Source of the DNA: Pedobacter sp. MC2016-24
Lineage (GTDB): Bacteria; Bacteroidota; Bacteroidia; Sphingobacteriales; Sphingobacteriaceae
Length of the DNA: 64,000 nt
Direction of reading: 5' to 3'
Assembly: GCF_015223055.1 (NCBI RefSeq)
Contig: NZ_JADFBX010000003.1
Location: forward strand, 124,001-188,000
This document shows positions 9,773-17,298 of the stretch, piece after piece (position 1 is the stretch's first letter; the number at the start of each line of letters is the position of its first letter). The notes below the pieces were generated by a model. The model made no database searches, was not told where the DNA came from, and saw nothing but the letters and a program-made list of their open reading frames with translations. The position numbers and the translations under genes are program-made.

Positions 9773-11182
9773 ATGACGATGTATAAGAACGCATTATTTT
9801 TTCTTTTGGTTACTTGTAGCCTATTGGCAGTTCAAGGCTGCAATAAGTTTCTGGATATATCGCCTCCAACTTCTAATGTAAACCCAACTACAGTTAAGGA
9901 TTTCCAGGAGATGCTAAACGGCGATTCATTAAGCAAATGCCATTTCTTTCTGTTAGATGTGATGAGCGATGACCTTCAGTACTCGGATGCACAGACTACT
10001 ACGTCCTCCAACTATTATCTCAGGGGTTATTTATGGGGCGATCCCATCTGGAACCCTTCTGATGATGACGTGATGTACAACTCTACATATTCGAGGATAC
10101 TGCAAATGAACATCATTACCGACCGTATAAATGCAGCACCTGCAGACGCGTACAATACACCGGAAAATAAAAGTCTGGTCCTTTCGCAGGCCCTCATTAA
10201 CAGAGCCTTTTATTACTTGCAACTCGTAAATGCATATGGTTCCGCCTACGATCCTGGGACATCATTAACAGATCCTGGTGTACCGCTTGTGCTCAGTGCG
10301 AGCGGTAATTCGCTGCCTCCGAGAGCAAGCGTGGCTCGGGTGTATGACCAAGTGATTGCAGACCTTAAAGCCGCAGTAAATAATCCTTATCTAAAAAGTA
10401 AAGGCTCCGATGTCATCCATCCTGGAAAATCGTCTGGTTATGCCTTGCTGGCACGGGCATATTTATATCAAGGTGATTATGTTGCGGCGTTAAATTATGC
10501 AGATTCTACCTTAGCTTTGGAAAGTACAGTGCTCAATTATAATTCCAGTAGTTATAAAAACCTCACGCAGTTACCTGACCTGGTTGGCAATCCGGAAATA
10601 CTGCTTGGACGGATCACTGTAGATCTTGAATTTTATGCTTTCAATAAGGCTACCGTTTTGCCCAGCACTACGCTAACCTCAACATTGACCACTTCTGATT
10701 TAAGGTATTCTAAAAGATTCGTCGCCCCAAGCCGGTTTCAACCTGCTGTTTATACTGCCGCTAGTGGTAACTCTATGGTATTGGACAATAGTATCGGTGT
10801 ACCTGAAGTGATGTTGATCAAGGCCGAATGTCTGGCCCGCATGGGATCGTTTGCTCAGGCAGCTGCACTGATCACTACGCTTAGGCAAAACAGGTTAACC
10901 ACTTCAGCATTTGCGGCAGAGAAGCGTACCTATACTGCAGATAACACTTTAGGGTATGTACTTGATGAGCGGAGGCGTGAATTGTATTACCACGGAGGGC
11001 TACGTCTGTTTGATTTGAAACGATTGAACAAGGAGGCTGCGTTTAAGAAAGACATTACACGTACGAAATACAATAGTACCATTGTTCTCGCCACACTGCC
11101 TGCGGGTTCAGGTCGCTATTTAGTGCCTTTCAGTCCAACAGTAATCGCTGCCAATCCAAATATAACCCAAAATCCAAGATAA
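9773..11182 (+). CDS. SusD/RagB-family outer-membrane lipoprotein (locus A)
   Basis: Substrate-capturing lipoprotein that caps the SusC channel, 469 residues from the ATG at 9773. A GTG at 9755 would extend it into the susC tail but would spoil the signal peptide, so I reject that start. Lipobox cysteine is in LLAVQGCNKFLD (about residue 23). TPR-like SusD helices include NRAFYYLQLVNAYG, GYALLARAYLYQGDY, EVMLIKAECLARMG and the C-terminal LDERRRELYYHGGLRLFDLKRLN. It starts 4 bases after the susC stop, so co-translation is likely. Confidence 0.92.
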   Translation: MTMYKNALFFLLVTCSLLAVQGCNKFLDISPPTSNVNPTTVKDFQEMLNGDSLSKCHFFLLDVMSDDLQYSDAQTTTSSNYYLRGYLWGDPIWNPSDDDVMYNSTYSRILQMNIITDRINAAPADAYNTPENKSLVLSQALINRAFYYLQLVNAYGSAYDPGTSLTDPGVPLVLSASGNSLPPRASVARVYDQVIADLKAAVNNPYLKSKGSDVIHPGKSSGYALLARAYLYQGDYVAALNYADSTLALESTVLNYNSSSYKNLTQLPDLVGNPEILLGRITVDLEFYAFNKATVLPSTTLTSTLTTSDLRYSKRFVAPSRFQPAVYTAASGNSMVLDNSIGVPEVMLIKAECLARMGSFAQAAALITTLRQNRLTTSAFAAEKRTYTADNTLGYVLDERRRELYYHGGLRLFDLKRLNKEAAFKKDITRTKYNSTIVLATLPAGSGRYLVPFSPTVIAANPNITQNPR

Positions 11183-11216
11183 GAAGGTTCAACTTTTAAC
11201 CTAATGTGAATAAATC

Positions 11217-12230
11217 ATGTCATACAAAATATATCATTATATCCAGCCTAAACTGATCAGCCTTAAAGGCCTGTTTTTTCTGTGCCTGATTTGTCTGGGG
11301 GTTTTCTCCTGCAAAAAGAATACGAACGAAGCAGATACACTGCAGTCCAGATTTGATACCGGAATGGTTTCCTACGTCCAGGGCAGTAACGTAGTTGCAT
11401 TAAATGGAGTGAATTATAGTTTTACGCCCTATTACATGGGTGTGCCTGTTACCCTAAAAGAATCGGCAAAAACAGCCGATACCATTATCGCTGCAGTTGA
11501 TCCCTCGTTGATTTCCGAGTATAATCAAATCTACCTGGAAAAGAACCCTTCCATTCCACAGGGTGCATTCGAAGTGGCTCACCAAGGGGCTTTTGCAATT
11601 CATCCGGGTACTAAAGAAGCAACAGATTCGCTCTATGTATTGTTGAATGATGGTAGCCAGTTGAAAGACAGCACCGTTTACCTGGTGCCCGTAACATTAT
11701 CAGCTAAAAAAGGTTCCAGGTTAAAATACTCGTTGTTCTTTTTTAAAGTATTGGTAACCAAAGGTGATTTGCAGGCCAAAACATTTGGTTCTACTCTGGC
11801 TACTGGCATCAGTAACAACCGCCTGGTGCCAAGTGGGGCCTTGCAGGTCGTTTTGAGTGGTATAGCGCTTCCAGATGAGTTGAAGATCAGGATGACCCTC
11901 AATAAGGTATTTCCAGCACACGATGTCAGTGTCCAGGCCACCATGCTTACACAAAGTGAGATTAGCGCTGCGATTACTAAAGAGACGTTCGTTGGCATAC
12001 CAGTACCCGACGCCAATGCAACCCTCGTCAAAGATTTGGTTACCATACCGGCCAGACTGATGTTAAGTAAAGATAGCGTAACGGTACGTTTCAACAATAA
12101 AAACCAATTGACAGCCGGCTGGTATGTTACCGGTGTAAAAATCAAAACCTATACCGGATCAGCATACGGCGTGCCGCCTGTGGCTAACGACTCTTGCAGG
12201 GCCTATATCCGATTCTTTAAAAATAATTAA
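11217..12230 (+). CDS. DUF1735-like surface lipoprotein (locus A)
   Basis: A 337-residue predicted lipoprotein (lipobox LGVFSC, Cys at about 32) following susD by 34 bases. The body is beta-rich. It has the VxVxLDPSLI/YN-type motif seen in BT_3987/DUF1735 domains (IIAAVDPSLISEYNQIY, about residues 89-106, then SLYVLLNDGSQLKDSTVYLVPVTL). DUF1735 proteins are usually accessory surface proteins of SusCD systems, and some bind glycans or proteins. Assignment to that family is by motif and position. Ligand unknown. Confidence 0.7.
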   Translation: MSYKIYHYIQPKLISLKGLFFLCLICLGVFSCKKNTNEADTLQSRFDTGMVSYVQGSNVVALNGVNYSFTPYYMGVPVTLKESAKTADTIIAAVDPSLISEYNQIYLEKNPSIPQGAFEVAHQGAFAIHPGTKEATDSLYVLLNDGSQLKDSTVYLVPVTLSAKKGSRLKYSLFFFKVLVTKGDLQAKTFGSTLATGISNNRLVPSGALQVVLSGIALPDELKIRMTLNKVFPAHDVSVQATMLTQSEISAAITKETFVGIPVPDANATLVKDLVTIPARLMLSKDSVTVRFNNKNQLTAGWYVTGVKIKTYTGSAYGVPPVANDSCRAYIRFFKNN

Positions 12231-12235
12231 TCAAA

Positions 12236-12784
12236 ATGCTAAAAACAGCTATAATCACCATCATGTCCTTTTCAGCCTTGCTGTTTAGCGCATACACAGG
12301 AAATACTTCTTCAACGGAGCAAGAAAAAACTTCGGCAAAAATCGATACCATAAAAATTAAAGTCGGCGATAAATGCCCTGATATCGTATTTAGAGATACG
12401 GTGGGGTATGAGGGCAATGATGTTAAGCTCAGTAGTTTTAAAGGTAAATACGTCCTGATCGATGTTTGGGCTTCCTGGTGCGCCCCGTGTCGTGCACAAT
12501 ACCCGCATTTTAAGGCATTGGCCGCAAAGATGGAAAAGAAGGCAATCGTCTTTTTAAGTATTTCCATAGATGTTCAGGTCTGGAGGTGGAAAGGCTCCGT
12601 ACTTAATCAAATGGGTGGTATCCAATGGAAAGTTAAAGACGAAACATTCGAGAAGGTCTTCGGCATCAATACCATTCCCAGATATATTTTACTGGATAAA
12701 AAGGGTACTGTTTTGAGCCTGAACATGACCATGCCTTCACATCCCGAGCTCGAGCAGGAACTGATGAAACTTAAAGGAATTTAA
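12236..12784 (+). CDS. TlpA-like exported thioredoxin, WCAPC (locus A)
   Basis: A 182-residue TlpA/ResA-type thiol-disulfide protein in the envelope. It has an N-terminal hydrophobic segment (1-20) and a thioredoxin fold from about residue 38. The redox motif is WASWCAPCRAQ (C82, C85) and the cis-Pro loop is TIPRYILLD. It is the shortest thioredoxin of the locus and lacks the extra N-terminal domain of the three that follow. It starts 5 bases after the DUF1735-like gene, inside the same operon. Confidence 0.9.
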   Translation: MLKTAIITIMSFSALLFSAYTGNTSSTEQEKTSAKIDTIKIKVGDKCPDIVFRDTVGYEGNDVKLSSFKGKYVLIDVWASWCAPCRAQYPHFKALAAKMEKKAIVFLSISIDVQVWRWKGSVLNQMGGIQWKVKDETFEKVFGINTIPRYILLDKKGTVLSLNMTMPSHPELEQELMKLKGI

Positions 12785-12796
12785 CCCCTGTACACC

Positions 12797-13921
12797 ATGA
12801 ATCATATGAAATCATCCATCGTTGCAGTGCTGTCCGTATTGCCTTTTCTCGCAGTCGCACAGGAAAATTATACCCTCAGGGTCAACATTAAAAACGTTAA
12901 CCCATCGGCAAAGGCTTATTTGAATTATAAGGTAAACCAGAAAATCTACCAGGATTCTGCAGGTTTAGTAAATAACCAGTTTATTTTTAAAGGAACTCAA
13001 AAGAATAAAATGAAGGCTTTCGTTTTATTAAGCCATGAAGGAAGGCCGGTTAAGGCGATGGAGGGGGCTGATCAAGTGGCTGTGTATCTTGAAAATGGGA
13101 CAATTGAAGTCAGCACCAGCGATTCGCTGACCCAGGCTACTGTGGGCGGTACAAGTCTCAACCATGACCAGCAGGAGATGACTGATATCTTACTGCCCTT
13201 AAAAAAATCGGGCAGAGCGATCGTCGCAGCATACGACAAAGCTGAGGGAAATGCAAGTTTGCAGGAAAAACTAAAAGCTGATTACGCGGCCTTCGAAATT
13301 CGTAAAAAAGAAGCCATTGAAACTTTCATTAAAAACCATCCAAATTCATTGGTAAGTTTGAACCTGCTGCTTACTGCTGTAGATCCAGCTCAGGATATGC
13401 TTAACGCCCGGACACTCTTTAATGGTTTAACTGCAGAAGTACAAAATTCTGCCAACGGGCAGACCTATAAAAACGCAATTGCAGCGGCTAAAATGGTCGA
13501 GGTTGGCAGCCAGGCCCCTGATTTCACGGTAAAAAATACAAAAGGTGAAGACATCTCCCTGGCGTCGTTTAAGGGCAAATACATCCTGGTGGATTTCTGG
13601 GCCAGTTGGTGCGTCCCTTGCCGTAAAGAAAACCCAAACCTGGTTGCGTCCTATAACCAGTTCAAAAATAGAAATTTTACGGTTTTGGGTGTTTCCCTGG
13701 ATGGGATAAACAGCAAACAGCAATGGATAGACGCAATTGCTAAAGACGGACTGATCTGGGAACAGGTATCAGAATTGCAGGGCTGGCAGAGTCCGGTGGC
13801 GCAGCTTTACAAAGTAAGCACCGTTCCAGCCAATTTTTTAATTGATCCGCGCGGTAAGATCATCGCACGTGACCTCCATGGGGATCAACTCAATCAAAAA
13901 CTAAAAACTATTTTATTTTAA
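12797..13921 (+). CDS. DUF4369/TlpA thioredoxin, WCVPC (locus A)
   Basis: A 374-residue two-domain exported protein. The signal peptide ends near AVAQE (about 24), a DUF4369-like beta domain covers about 25-120, a helical linker about 125-225, and a TlpA domain about 235-374. The redox motif is WASWCVPCRKE (C272, C275) and the cis-Pro loop is TVPANFLIDP. Close paralogue of the next gene, which has the same domain layout and many identical stretches, so a tandem duplication is likely. An ATG three codons downstream (12806) could also start it. Confidence 0.9.
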   Translation: MNHMKSSIVAVLSVLPFLAVAQENYTLRVNIKNVNPSAKAYLNYKVNQKIYQDSAGLVNNQFIFKGTQKNKMKAFVLLSHEGRPVKAMEGADQVAVYLENGTIEVSTSDSLTQATVGGTSLNHDQQEMTDILLPLKKSGRAIVAAYDKAEGNASLQEKLKADYAAFEIRKKEAIETFIKNHPNSLVSLNLLLTAVDPAQDMLNARTLFNGLTAEVQNSANGQTYKNAIAAAKMVEVGSQAPDFTVKNTKGEDISLASFKGKYILVDFWASWCVPCRKENPNLVASYNQFKNRNFTVLGVSLDGINSKQQWIDAIAKDGLIWEQVSELQGWQSPVAQLYKVSTVPANFLIDPRGKIIARDLHGDQLNQKLKTILF

Positions 13922-13934
13922 TATTCAGAGAAGC

Positions 13935-13962
13935 GCATGCCGATGTATTGATATCGGCATGC
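13935..13962 (+). other. Intercistronic hairpin between thioredoxin paralogues
   Basis: Perfect 10-base arms GCATGCCGAT and ATCGGCATGC around an 8-base loop, followed only by TTTCTT. Probably an mRNA-processing or partial-termination stem inside the operon. Confidence 0.45.
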
Positions 13963-13980
13963 TTTCTTGAACCATAACAA

Positions 13981-15108
13981 ATGAACTACATGAAAAAAGC
14001 ATTGATCGCCGTATTGGCGTTAACACCTTTAGCCGCTTTGGCGCAGCAACAATATACCATTAGTGGAACAGTAGGTAAAGTAAAATTCCCTGCCACCGCT
14101 TATGTAGCTTATCAGGAACGTGGACAGATGAAATTCGACTCGGCCGCCGTTAAGCCAGACGGTAAGTTTATGATCAAAGGCACGGTATCTGTACCTATGA
14201 AAGCCTTTGTGATGCTGGGACAAAATGGAGAAAAGTTGAATTCAAGACCTAGCCCAGACCAGGTTGCGGTTTATCTTGAAAATGGTACTGCTGAAATCAC
14301 TACACCTGATTCTTTGTTCAGGGCAAAAGTTGGCGGTACGCCACTAAATCAAGACCAGCAAGAGCTTATGTCTTTTTTAATGCCGCTGAAGATGACTGAA
14401 GCCAAAATGAATGCCGATTACAATAAAGCGGAAGGCGACAAAGACGCACAGGCGCAGATCCAGGAAGTGATGGTAAGCCTGGCCGAGGCGAGACTGCAGG
14501 TTGTGGAGGACTACATCAGGAAACGTCCCCAATCATTGGTGAGTTTAAACCTGCTGCGCAGCGCCATTGATCCCAATCAATATCCTGAAAAAGCCAATGC
14601 TTTATTCGATGGGCTTAGTGAAGCATTAAAAGCTTCGCCTGCCGGACAATCTTTCTTAAATAAAATTGGAAAAGCAAAAGCCTTAACCTTAGGCAATATG
14701 GCTCCGGATTTTGTGTTAAAGAATACTAAAGATCAGGACGTAAGTCTATCCTCATTTAGAGGAAAATATGTATTGGTCGATTTCTGGGCCAGCTGGTGTG
14801 GCCCCTGCAGAAGAGAGAACCCAAATGTAGTTAAAGCATATGAGAAGTATAAGTCCAAAAACTTTACAGTACTTGGCGTATCCTTAGATGGGGGCGAAAA
14901 TGCAAAAGCGAAATGGGTGGATGCCATTGCTAAAGACGGCCTGACGTGGGAGCAGGTATCTGACCTGAAAGGTTGGGGTAGTTACGCCGTTCAACTCTAT
15001 CACATCAGTGCTGTTCCAGCTAACTTTTTACTGGACCCGACAGGAAAGATCATTGCAAGAGACCTGCGTGGTGCTGAGCTTGAAGCAAAACTGGCAACCT
15101 TACTTTAA
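13981..15108 (+). CDS. DUF4369/TlpA thioredoxin, WCGPC (locus A)
   Basis: A 375-residue paralogue of the preceding protein with the same layout: signal peptide to about residue 22 (LAALAQQ), DUF4369-like domain, helical linker, TlpA domain. The CXXC here is WASWCGPCRRE (C273, C276), the canonical thioredoxin dipeptide, and the cis-Pro loop is AVPANFLLDP. With its neighbours it gives four exported thioredoxins with different active-site dipeptides in one operon. The substrate is not known; reduction of disulfides in an imported or surface-bound protein is inference. Confidence 0.9.
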   Translation: MNYMKKALIAVLALTPLAALAQQQYTISGTVGKVKFPATAYVAYQERGQMKFDSAAVKPDGKFMIKGTVSVPMKAFVMLGQNGEKLNSRPSPDQVAVYLENGTAEITTPDSLFRAKVGGTPLNQDQQELMSFLMPLKMTEAKMNADYNKAEGDKDAQAQIQEVMVSLAEARLQVVEDYIRKRPQSLVSLNLLRSAIDPNQYPEKANALFDGLSEALKASPAGQSFLNKIGKAKALTLGNMAPDFVLKNTKDQDVSLSSFRGKYVLVDFWASWCGPCRRENPNVVKAYEKYKSKNFTVLGVSLDGGENAKAKWVDAIAKDGLTWEQVSDLKGWGSYAVQLYHISAVPANFLLDPTGKIIARDLRGAELEAKLATLL

Positions 15109-15113
15109 TAGAA

Positions 15114-16043
15114 ATGGTAAATTTATCTCATTTATTATTGAAGAAAAAGGAGGGTATTGTGGTACTCCTTTTCGGGTTCTTGTCGTATTTTTCAGGATAT
15201 GCTCAGGCTGTGGATCATGACATTTATATTGATTATAACGAGTTGCTCGGCAATGTGGCTAAAAACCTCACTGCCGCGCAAACAAAAGTGCCTTTCGGAA
15301 GCTCCTCCCGGTTAAAGGAACAAACACTTGCTTTATCTAAAGGGGCGAGGGCGAAAATCCCATTATTGCCCAATCCCGGTAAACAAATTATGAAAGTTGA
15401 AGATATCATCAAAGAACGCAAAGATGGTGTCTTAATGATCTATAAATACTATAAAGCTACACATCGGGAACCAGCAAAAGTACAATTGTATGCTACTGCT
15501 ACTGCCTTAACTGAAGATGGGATCTGCCTATCTAACTGGCATGTATTTATGGGCATCATACAAACTGAAGAGGAATTGCCCGTTAATGACAGCCTGACTT
15601 TTGTGGTCACTTTAAAAGGTGATGTTTACCCGATTGAGCGGATTTTAGCCTATAGCAAGGATGCTGATGCAGCCATATTTAAAATCAATACAGGAAAGGA
15701 TCGCCTCCGTTCGATTCCATTAGGTACAACGCTTCAGGTGGGCGAAACGGTACATACACTAACCAATCCCGATCAATATGCCTATTATTACAGCAGGGGC
15801 GTGGTAGCCCGAAATACTGCTGATCATAAAATTGGCCCAATGGGCAATAGGATGGAAATCACTGCCGATTACGCCAAGGGCTCAAGCGGTGGCCCTATCC
15901 TGGACGACCGGGGCAATATGGCAGCAATGGTTTCAACCACGCACTCTATTTATGCCCGGGATCAGCCACAAGTCAATTTACAGATGGTCATCAAAACCAC
16001 GATTCCTGTAACCTCTATCCGAAATTTAATTTTACCAAAATAA
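15114..16043 (+). CDS. Secreted trypsin-like (S1-fold) serine protease (locus A)
   Basis: A 309-residue exported protease of the chymotrypsin fold, DegP-like in its core but without PDZ domains. An N-terminal hydrophobic segment lies at about 15-31. The predicted triad is H143 (LSNWHVF), D185 (KDADAAIFKI) and S258 (AKGSSGGPI). It follows the WCGPC thioredoxin by 5 bases and precedes the WCYPC one by 7, so it belongs to the same operon. A homologue with the same fold sits at the end of locus B. All catalytic residues are in place, so activity is likely; the target protein is unknown. Confidence 0.87.
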   Translation: MVNLSHLLLKKKEGIVVLLFGFLSYFSGYAQAVDHDIYIDYNELLGNVAKNLTAAQTKVPFGSSSRLKEQTLALSKGARAKIPLLPNPGKQIMKVEDIIKERKDGVLMIYKYYKATHREPAKVQLYATATALTEDGICLSNWHVFMGIIQTEEELPVNDSLTFVVTLKGDVYPIERILAYSKDADAAIFKINTGKDRLRSIPLGTTLQVGETVHTLTNPDQYAYYYSRGVVARNTADHKIGPMGNRMEITADYAKGSSGGPILDDRGNMAAMVSTTHSIYARDQPQVNLQMVIKTTIPVTSIRNLILPK

Positions 16044-16050
16044 AAACCAT

Positions 16051-17136
16051 ATGAAAAACCTTTTAAGCCTCATCACCATTGCATTAATCTGCTGTACCTC
16101 AAATTTATTTGCTCAGGTCAGGTTAAACGGTGACATCAAAGCAATTGGAAATTCGAGTCTGATCATCCAATATTACGAAGGAAGTGTAAAAAAAGATACG
16201 ACACTTAAAATTACCAATGGGAAATTCATCTGGGCGGCACCGGTAACCGAATCACAAAAGATTACCATAATTTTTCCAGGAAGGGCAATTTATATTTTCG
16301 TAGATCCGGGAGAAATGAGCATAAAAGGTACCAGGGATTCAGTAGATCATCTTCTGGTAAGCGGTTCAAAAACAAATGACGAGGCTGTTGCGTATGCACA
16401 AAAGATAAAACCTTTAGTGGAAGAGGATAAACTGCTGTCTGCACAATACGGCAAGGTAAGCGGAGATGAGGAATTGAAAAGGGAAGAGCGGTCTATAGCT
16501 ATTGCCAACCAGAAAAGGGCAATGGCAAATAATTACGTCAGCAGTCACAGAGAAAGTGCTTTTAGTTTAAACCTGGTTACAGAATCCTGCAGACTAGGTA
16601 GCTATGAAAGTGTCTTGAAGATGTATGATCTGTTGGATACAAAAATCAAGTCCACTCCAGAAGGCAAGCGCATTGCAGAGCGTTTGGCTGTACTTAAGCA
16701 TAGTGCAATTGGCGAAAAGGTGAAAGATTTCACCTTGAATGACCAGGATGGAAAGCCGGTAACTATTGCTGCGTTTAAAGGAAAATATGTATTGATTGAT
16801 TTCTGGGCAAGCTGGTGTTATCCCTGTCGCGAAGAGATTCCCAATCTGATCAGAAATTACAATGCCTATAAAGACCAGAATTTTACCATTTTGAGCATTT
16901 CACTGGATGAACATCAAGACAAATGGTTGAATGCAGTAGCAGCGCATAAAATGGCCTGGACACAATTGATTGATCTGAAAGCCTGGGAGGGTGAACTGGT
17001 TACGCATTACGGTATAAAAGGCATTCCGAGTACCTTACTTATCGATCCCAATGGAAATATTATAGCCAAAGATTTGAGAGGGATAGCTCTGAGTAATAAA
17101 CTAAAGGAATTATTTAAAAAATCATCAAACGGATGA
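16051..17136 (+). CDS. DUF4369/TlpA thioredoxin, WCYPC (locus A)
   Basis: A 361-residue exported thioredoxin with a DUF4369-like N-terminal domain. The signal peptide ends at SNLFAQV (about 22) and the TlpA domain runs from about 220. Redox motif WASWCYPCREE (C256, C259); cis-Pro loop GIPSTLLIDP. It is more divergent from the two tandem paralogues than they are from each other. It is the last gene of the locus and is followed by a double hairpin. Confidence 0.9.
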   Translation: MKNLLSLITIALICCTSNLFAQVRLNGDIKAIGNSSLIIQYYEGSVKKDTTLKITNGKFIWAAPVTESQKITIIFPGRAIYIFVDPGEMSIKGTRDSVDHLLVSGSKTNDEAVAYAQKIKPLVEEDKLLSAQYGKVSGDEELKREERSIAIANQKRAMANNYVSSHRESAFSLNLVTESCRLGSYESVLKMYDLLDTKIKSTPEGKRIAERLAVLKHSAIGEKVKDFTLNDQDGKPVTIAAFKGKYVLIDFWASWCYPCREEIPNLIRNYNAYKDQNFTILSISLDEHQDKWLNAVAAHKMAWTQLIDLKAWEGELVTHYGIKGIPSTLLIDPNGNIIAKDLRGIALSNKLKELFKKSSNG

Positions 17137-17142
17137 AGAGAT

Positions 17143-17205
17143 TAATATGAAGGCGCAACAATGCTCCTTCATATTACCTATAGACCCCAAGGCTTGCCTT
17201 GGGGT
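17143..17205 (+). terminator. Double-hairpin terminator of locus A
   Basis: First stem TAATATGAAGG/CCTTCATATTA (17143-17153 with 17166-17176, perfect 11 bases). Second stem ACCCCAAGG/CCTTGGGGT (17184-17205), followed by ATTTTAT. It lies between convergent genes and so may serve both strands. Confidence 0.65.
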
Positions 17206-17298
17206 ATTTTATCTGATGTGGTATTTAAAGCCATCTTTCCAGTGTCTTGGCTAGTATTTCAATCATGAGCAAAGCAAAAGTTGATCATAAAATACGAA

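Noticed and set aside
11678..12145. 155-codon minus-strand frame
   Set aside because: Antisense to the DUF1735-like lipoprotein gene; shadow frame.
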